From: Nitrososphaeraceae archaeon
GTDB lineage: Archaea; Thermoproteota; Nitrososphaeria; Nitrososphaerales; Nitrososphaeraceae
DNA length: 9,454 nt
Reading direction: 5' to 3'
Assembly: GCA_030038695.1 (NCBI GenBank)
Contig: JASHSN010000496.1
Location: 1 to 9,454, forward strand
Below, one piece after another: positions 5,223 to 9,454 of the stretch (position 1 is the first letter of the stretch; each line of letters begins with the position of its first letter). The notes under the pieces are model-generated. The model ran no database searches and was not told the origin of the DNA. It saw only the letters and a list, made by a program, of their open reading frames with translations. The translations under genes and the position numbers were made by a program.

Positions 5223-6788
5223 GTGATACAATTGCCTAACATCTTAGAAAGAATAAACTCTAAAATTCTATTAAAAATCACTCTTCTAGTTATCGTGGAA
5301 ATTTTCCTTATTGTTAGTAGTTTCGGTGTGCTTGCCTATTTTCAGTCTCAGCAGTTATCATTGGGAAATTCAATCAATATTGCTGGCAAAAATAGATTTC
5401 TTACTTCCAATCTTCTGTTACAAACTGAAAAATATTTGGACGGGACTTCGAACGCTTCGCAACTAAAAGCTGCTGTAAATGGATTACAGTCAAATATTAT
5501 AACCCTAAAACAAGGAGGAATGATTTCAGGTGTAGATTTAAGATCTCTTTCCTCGAACTTTTTCGACCTCTGGAATATTGTTAATAGAAATTGGAATCTT
5601 TACAAAACATCTCTTACCCAAATAATGCCATATCACCGGGCCAATGCACCAACAACAATAGCATTAAAGGCTACAAAAAAAGAAATAGACGGGCAATTTC
5701 GAAAAAAACAATTCGAATCAATGGCGTCTGATCTAATTGTTTCTTCTGATAGATTGGTTGTCCAACTAGCATTACAAACAGACAAGAATTCTAACGATCT
5801 AATACTATTACAAATCCTTTTTGCAGTTCTGATTGTCAGTATTCTGATATTAATATTATACCTTGTTGCGAGGATGCTAAAACCGATATTTGACCTTACT
5901 CAAGCAACATCCAAAATTAATCAGGGAAACTTTGATGTAACAGTACGACAAAGAGGCATAGACGAGCTCTCGACTCTTACTCAATCTTTTAATTCCATGA
6001 CAGCCTCTATTAGGGAACTTATTAAAAATCACTGTGACTTGACGACGAAGCTTGAACTGGCGAATGAGGAACTGAAAAGAAAAGATCAATTAAAAAATGA
6101 ATTCATTAATGTAGCAGCTCACGAGTTGCGTACGCCTATACAGCCAATATTAGGTCTAGCAGAACTTCTTCGGCGTAGGAAAAGTGGTGGCGCAGTAGGA
6201 GGCAGTAAACAAGAGATCGAACAGCTTGATACCATCATTAGGAATGCAAAGAAGTTACTGAGGCTAGAACAAAATATGTTGGATATGACAAAAATAGAAG
6301 AAAGGTCTCTAAAACTAGATAAAGAGAAATTTGATTTAGTTGAAAATATAGAACATGTGATAAACGATTTTGGCAATGAATCATCGAATAAGAAGATTCA
6401 GCTAATATTCACACAACCGTCAGAACCAATCTTCATTAACGCAGACAAAGTTAGAATAAGTGAGGTTATATCAAATTTGTTAGGTAATGCGATAAAGTTC
6501 ACCACCAGAGAAGCGGGAAGAGACATTACAATCAACGCAGAAAAGAAAAATAACGAAGCTAATGTGAGTATCAAAGATACCGGTTCAGGGATAAACCCAG
6601 AGATTAAACCGAAGCTATTTTCAAAATTTGTTACAAATTCACCCGGAGGTACAGGAATAGGTTTATTCATATCTAAAAATATTATAGAGGCTCATGGGGG
6701 AAGGATATGGGCTGACAATAATGCCGACGGAAAGGGAGCTACATTTGCGTTTAGCCTACCATTAAATGAACTGACTCTTCCAGGTTAG
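5223..6788 (+). CDS. Membrane sensor histidine kinase with HAMP domain (521 aa)
   Basis: Autophosphorylating sensor kinase of a two-component system, in the cell membrane. Order: TM1 (about 15-40); an external region (41-190) opening with LGNSINIAGKNRFLTSNLLL, which resembles the start of PilJ-type (type IV pili methyl-accepting-like) sensor domains; TM2 (about 193-216); HAMP linker (217-270, with KPIFDLT and FNSMTASI); a short coiled coil (272-292); HisKA with H300 in AAHELRTPIQP; and HATPase_c with N box ISNLLGNAIKFT (N422), G1 DTGSGI (452-457), G2 GGTGIGLFIS (475-484) and a final GKGATFAFSLPL. All catalytic motifs look intact. GTG 5223 is the first start after an in-frame TAA at 5217. It lies 24 bp after the repaired end of the response-regulator gene, so the two were surely a pair. 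Ligand unknown. Confidence 0.95.
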   Translation: MIQLPNILERINSKILLKITLLVIVEIFLIVSSFGVLAYFQSQQLSLGNSINIAGKNRFLTSNLLLQTEKYLDGTSNASQLKAAVNGLQSNIITLKQGGMISGVDLRSLSSNFFDLWNIVNRNWNLYKTSLTQIMPYHRANAPTTIALKATKKEIDGQFRKKQFESMASDLIVSSDRLVVQLALQTDKNSNDLILLQILFAVLIVSILILILYLVARMLKPIFDLTQATSKINQGNFDVTVRQRGIDELSTLTQSFNSMTASIRELIKNHCDLTTKLELANEELKRKDQLKNEFINVAAHELRTPIQPILGLAELLRRRKSGGAVGGSKQEIEQLDTIIRNAKKLLRLEQNMLDMTKIEERSLKLDKEKFDLVENIEHVINDFGNESSNKKIQLIFTQPSEPIFINADKVRISEVISNLLGNAIKFTTREAGRDITINAEKKNNEANVSIKDTGSGINPEIKPKLFSKFVTNSPGGTGIGLFISKNIIEAHGGRIWADNNADGKGATFAFSLPLNELTLPG

Positions 6789-6819
6789 TAAAAAAAACCA
6801 ATATTTTGATACAAGCCGG

Positions 6820-7179
6820 ATGTGTCATATCATTTTCGGAAAAAACATAATCTCTGGTCATTGTGGTATTAACACCAAAACAAAGGCTCATTCATGGCAA
6901 CAAGAAATGCATTACAATGTCACGGGTTCAGTAATTATATCTAGAATGGAGATGTAATTAATCCGCATCTGCTGCAGAGATTCGTGTTTTAATTGATTCT
7001 CGTATAAGATATTTGTTACCTGTTCGAGTGTCTAACAGAGATGTGGAGATATTTAGCAGGTTAACGCACCATCACAAGTCCTAGAATCTGATGATGTCTT
7101 AGAAGTAGCAGGCGATTATACTGGAAAAACATAACAGCTAGAGGATCATCCCACGTGCATTCAGATGAATGTCCTCTAA
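6820..7179 (+). pseudogene. Decayed gene of unknown family
   Basis: Three neighbouring frames carry protein-like segments in order, as expected of one broken gene. Segment 1 (6820-6957) begins ATG and contains SWQQEMHYNVTGSVIISRM. Segment 2 (6962-7084, one frame over) contains AAEIRVLIDSRIRYLLPVRV and NRDVEIFSRL. Segment 3 (7078-7179, another shift) contains VLESDDVLEVAGDYTGKT, an in-frame TAA (7132-7134), QLEDHPTCIQMNVL and a TAA. A reconstructed product would be about 118 residues. I do not recognise it, and chance runs cannot be excluded. It follows the kinase gene by 31 bp and abuts the IS110 relic. Confidence 0.4.
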
Positions 7180-7464
7180 GGAATCTTGATTACGCATATT
7201 AGGAGCCTAATCAAACATATCAAGATCGAGATAGAGGAGGTGTCGAAAAAGAAGGTTCGGATCTTGGCCAAAGAAGACGAAACGGCCTGTTGATGACGAT
7301 TACTGGTATTGGGTACTATTCGGCATTGGGTACTGGTATTGGCCAAGTAAGAATCATGGTTTTCGATATATGACCTAAGAGAGAAAGCCGGCGCAGGTCT
7401 AGTCTTAAAACACGTAAATTCTGGCTTAATAACAAGATGTCGATTTGGTGTTCAAACTTACTAA
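7180..7464 (+). mobile_element. Decayed IS110-family transposase fragment
   Basis: Three blocks in shifting frames recall the C-terminal half (Transposase_20 region) of IS110/IS1111 transposases. Block 1, 7180-7290: a helical linker (IRSLIKHIKIEIEE, then LAKEDETAC) that ends in two stops. Block 2, 7287-7373: LLMTITGIGYYSAL, matching the family's helix-hairpin-helix motif LLxTIPGIGxxxA with P to T. Block 3, 7381-7464: AGAGLVLKHVNSGLITR, matching the AGLVP...SG region that contains the family's catalytic serine. Frameshifts between the blocks and the missing N-terminal RuvC-like half make it inactive. No clean ends, target duplications or intact bridge-RNA region could be identified. Confidence 0.7.
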
Positions 7465-7580
7465 CTATGGAATCCGCTTAACACCTGAATAATAGAAATT
7501 ACATTTTAAAGAATATTATTATCACAAATCAATCAAAACAAATGCTTGTTTTTTAAACGTTCAGATATTGTGTAATCAGC

Positions 7581-7589
7581 CTTATATTC
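7581..7589 (+). promoter_or_regulatory. Putative TATA box for the 7628 gene
   Basis: CTTATATTC lies 39-47 bp before the TTG at 7628 and 27-35 bp before an ATG at 7616 that is immediately followed by TGA TAG. A transcript starting near 7612 would have a leader of about 16 nt before TTG. Confidence 0.35.
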
Positions 7590-7627
7590 ATGAATAGTGA
7601 AAGTAGTGTACTAAAATGTGATAGAAA

Positions 7628-7792
7628 TTGAATATAGAAGAAATACCAGAAGAAATTAATATTCACCGTAGAATTTATGGCAAAGATTCAATTGAAGTAG
7701 ATTATGATAGTGTAGGACAATGTCCTTTTTGTAATTCTCGAATAGACGAGTTCAATTTTTGCGCCTGTGGCGGAAATCTTGGTATAAGTTAG
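7628..7792 (+). CDS. Tiny zinc-ribbon protein (54 aa)
   Basis: The frame starts at TTG 7628 (after ATG TGA TAG AAA in the same frame) and ends at TAG 7790-7792. The N-terminal 30 residues are acidic and charged (IEEIPEEINIHRRIYGKDSIEVDYD); the C-terminal half is a compact knuckle, CPFCNSRIDEFNFCACGG, with C32-x2-C35 and C45-x-C47. CxxC with a C-x-C return loop could bind one zinc ion. I recall short CPFC...FCxCG proteins from Nitrososphaerales, from memory only. The non-ATG start and the stops directly before it make the start tentative. It is followed by an unrelated short ORF at 7837. Confidence 0.55.
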   Translation: MNIEEIPEEINIHRRIYGKDSIEVDYDSVGQCPFCNSRIDEFNFCACGGNLGIS

Positions 7793-7836
7793 ACTGGACA
7801 TATGACTCACATTTTGGGGACTGTGGCCTTACTATT

Positions 7837-7923
7837 ATGATAGAAGCAAGAAAACACCTAGAAAGATATGGCTGGTGGATAAACGAATTGGAGTCATTAG
7901 ACCTAACGAATTTAATAATTTAA
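7837..7923 (+). CDS. Possible 28-aa ORF or gene remnant
   Basis: ATG 7837 to TAA 7921-7923 encodes EARKHLERYGWWINELESLD-type sequence: an amphipathic helix with a Trp pair. The frame stays open upstream to 7759 (54 codons from a TTG), overlapping the end of the zinc-ribbon gene, with YKLDWTYDSHFGDCGLTIM before the ATG. It could be a very small gene, the tail of a frameshifted longer gene, or chance. Not recognised. Confidence 0.22.
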   Translation: MIEARKHLERYGWWINELESLDLTNLII

Positions 7924-8151
7924 AGTAAATACCTAGCTTGACTCAGATTATAAAACAGTCCATTTATCTAGACTACAAGACTACAACTAACAACTTGAGA
8001 CACCGCAACGTTCAGATCCTACTTCTCGTCTAGATTCTAACTTACACGGGCACCCAATACCCTTCCTGTACTCAAGATTACAATGACGCCCTCTCACTTA
8101 GTGGATATCAGGGGAAGAAGTAGTGCCCAGTTTGCAAGCATTTGATTTCTG
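7924..8151. other. Non-coding gap, nothing recognised
   Basis: No frame on either strand exceeds about 20 codons with a protein-like pattern, and no promoter, hairpin or repeat stands out. Confidence 0.45.
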
Positions 8152-8310
8152 CTAGGGCTTGACATCGGGCTCAGTTCTCTTTGTCCAACATGAGCAGCAG
8201 AACTCTCCCTCAGCCTGGAAAATGTCCACCTCTGGATGACCACATCGATCGCATGTGGGAGCATTCCAGACCAATGGTATTTTCACACATCTGCTAGAAG
8301 AATCGTCCAT
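8152..8310 (-). CDS. Tiny zinc-ribbon protein (52 aa)
   Basis: The minus strand reads from ATG 8310 to TAG 8152-8154. It contains a textbook zinc-ribbon spacing: C20-D-R-C23-G-H-P, 14 residues, then C38-C39-S-C41-W, with TKRTEPDV at the end. W15-N-A-P precedes the first knuckle. A TATAAAA-type box at 8312-8319 lies too close to the ATG at 8310, but at a good leaderless distance from an in-frame GTG at 8286, which would give a 44-aa protein retaining the whole ribbon, so the true start may be GTG 8286. A 111-codon plus frame covers part of the same DNA (8255-8590) but lacks any motif and is taken as a shadow. Function unknown; a nucleic-acid or protein-binding adaptor is likely by fold only. 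Confidence 0.6.
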   Translation of the reverse strand: MDDSSSRCVKIPLVWNAPTCDRCGHPEVDIFQAEGEFCCSCWTKRTEPDVKP

Positions 8311-8311
8311 G

Positions 8312-8319
8312 TTTTATAA
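8312..8319 (-). promoter_or_regulatory. Putative TATA box for the 8152-8310 gene
   Basis: On the minus strand this reads TTATAAAA, the best TATA match in the window. It sits 26-33 bp upstream of an in-frame GTG at 8286, arguing for that start over the ATG at 8310. Confidence 0.45.
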
Positions 8320-8690
8320 TGGATTTTGTGGTATTTACATGTTAGAGTTCATTGTCTTTGACTGGGGGCGTCCAAACTTCCAAGTTCTTCTAGAACTGAA
8401 GATTGACTGTCAGATATGTCCGGTTCATCATATCCTCCGATTTTTCATGTTTCGTAAAAAATATAATGACAACCGTGCTGTAATCAATGGTATATACAGT
8501 GGACGCACCTTTGCTGACAAATCACATCTAGCACACTCGCACAGACGAAGTTCCTCCATCCGTTTTCTCTATCCCTTTGCCAGGCAGTGAGCCTAACGTA
8601 TTAGGGCATGATTGACATAGTAAACCATTCCAAGTGATAATATCCATGGTCATTTATTGATAACGATGTAGAAGCAGATGCTTGAGAAAG
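8320..8690. other. Gap with only a short antisense relic
   Basis: The plus 111-codon frame (8255-8590) has no domain, an odd mix of aromatic and basic residues, and overlaps the zinc-ribbon gene. On the minus strand 8352-8444 stays open for 31 codons with a protein-like acidic segment (EPDISDSQSSVLEELGSLD) but no start codon; it is in a different frame from the zinc-ribbon gene and may be a decayed upstream part. Nothing seen in 8591-8690. Confidence 0.4.
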
Positions 8691-9454
8691 TTATTTGCAA
8701 ATAGGCGTCATTACTCCTGTATTACAGAATAAATGTGGATCGACACCGCCAACATTCGTCCCGCTTTCTCCTGTACTACCTGTGCCCATCATAGCACTGT
8801 ACGTACCATGCGGATAAGAGCCTTGCTCAATTAATATGGGTACTATTTTTGTTATAGTGTTAGAGGGAATTGCAAATCCTATTCCGGAAAATGCATTTGT
8901 GCCAGATAATATAGCTGTATTCATTCCAATCATCTCACCTCGCGTATCGAGCAATGGCCCGCCAGAATTACCAGGATTAATGGGGGCATCAGTTTGAATT
9001 GCGTTTGGTATTAAAATTCCTCCATCCATCGGAACTGACCGTTCTATCCCACTTACTATGCCTGTCGTCATAGTATCACTTAGGCCAAAAGGATTACCAA
9101 TAGCGATTACCGGATCTCCAACACCTACCTCAGAGGAATTTCCTAAGATTAGTGGTTTAAGGGACTTGCTAGCATTCTGCGAAATTTGTAGAACAGCTAT
9201 GTCACTATAGATATCATTGGCTATAACGTTTGCAGTATATTTATTGCCATCTGGAAAAGTTACATCTATTTCCATCGCACCACCTACTACATGACCATTG
9301 GTGACAATATGTCCTTGGTTATCATAAACAAAACCAGAACCTGATGTGCTAGTGTTTGGTGATTGAGGATTTGGTGGCTTGCTTGTTATTTGTACAACAG
9401 AATTCTCTAGTTGTTTGAATATAGTCCTAAGAGATAAGGGATTAGAAGAAGAAG
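8691..9454 (-). CDS. HtrA/DegP-type serine protease, 5' end outside window, PDZ domain missing
   Basis: Trypsin-like S1C protease that would degrade or refold damaged proteins, typically outside the membrane. The frame stays open to the window edge, so the ATG at 9275 is internal: upstream codons encode FKQLENSVVQI, GSGFVYD and VTNGHVVGG. Over the 253 visible residues the triad is His 54 (TNGHVV, codon 9291-9293), Asp 84 (YSDIAVLQI, 9201-9203) and Ser 163 (PGNSGGPLL, 8964-8966), with H-D and D-S spacings of 30 and 79, normal for the family. IGNPFGL, IQTDAPINPGNSGG and GFAIPSN are intact. After IPSNTITKIVPILIEQGSYP the sequence departs from the family: in place of HPYLG and a PDZ domain there is a 38-residue Gly/Thr-rich tail with two Cys, ending at TAA 8691. 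Signal peptide or anchor would lie beyond 9454. Truncated by rearrangement, or a PDZ-less variant. Confidence 0.92.
   Translation of the reverse strand, partial: SSSNPLSLRTIFKQLENSVVQITSKPPNPQSPNTSTSGSGFVYDNQGHIVTNGHVVGGAMEIDVTFPDGNKYTANVIANDIYSDIAVLQISQNASKSLKPLILGNSSEVGVGDPVIAIGNPFGLSDTMTTGIVSGIERSVPMDGGILIPNAIQTDAPINPGNSGGPLLDTRGEMIGMNTAILSGTNAFSGIGFAIPSNTITKIVPILIEQGSYPHGTYSAMMGTGSTGESGTNVGGVDPHLFCNTGVMTPICK

Noticed and set aside
8255..8590. 111-codon plus ORF
   Set aside because: No recognisable pattern; overlaps the antisense gene with a clear zinc-ribbon spacing.
9273..9275. ATG at 9275 as the start of the HtrA gene
   Set aside because: The frame continues upstream to the window edge and includes the catalytic-His segment TNGHVV, so this Met is internal.

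Overview
The window looks like a gene-poor, AT-rich stretch of an archaeal chromosome, most likely an ammonia-oxidising archaeon of the Nitrososphaerales (Nitrososphaera/Nitrosocosmicus type). This is inference from protein style: small CxxC zinc-ribbon proteins of a kind I associate with that order, a PRC-barrel-like mini-protein, a DUF6659-like protein, a receiver-only response regulator next to a HAMP histidine kinase, an HtrA-type protease, and AT-rich TATA-like boxes about 25-30 bp upstream of several start codons (leaderless style). No database search was possible.

Layout. 1-2040: three small zinc-ribbon genes (187-657 +, 1507-1704 +, 1831-2040 -) separated by largely non-coding DNA. 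2041-2732: a relic-like region with one possible 47-aa ORF, a family of GTGTACC-core repeats and an exact 18-bp tandem duplication. 2733-3587: a divergent pair, a PRC-barrel-like gene (-) and a DUF6659-like gene (+) whose natural ATG runs into a stop after three codons. 3588-4443: mostly non-coding, with two unproven short ORFs. 4444-6788: a likely signalling operon of a 66-aa putative helix-turn-helix protein, a response regulator and an intact membrane histidine kinase. The response-regulator gene is frameshifted by an exact 37-bp tandem duplication. 6789-7464: a decayed unknown gene followed by a decayed IS110-family transposase fragment. 7628-8310: two more tiny zinc-ribbon genes (54 aa on +, 52 aa on -). 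8691-9454: a serine protease of the HtrA/DegP type on the minus strand, entering from beyond the window, with a full catalytic triad but no PDZ domain.

How it fits together. The only clear functional unit is the two-component operon, and its receiver has lost the C-terminal third, including the conserved lysine, so the kinase currently lacks its adjacent partner unless the duplication collapses. The rest of the window shows genome decay and short duplications (37 bp, 18 bp, GTGTACC repeats, repeats inside the IS110 relic) around a scattered set of small zinc-ribbon proteins. I found no rRNA, tRNA, CRISPR array or intact insertion sequence.
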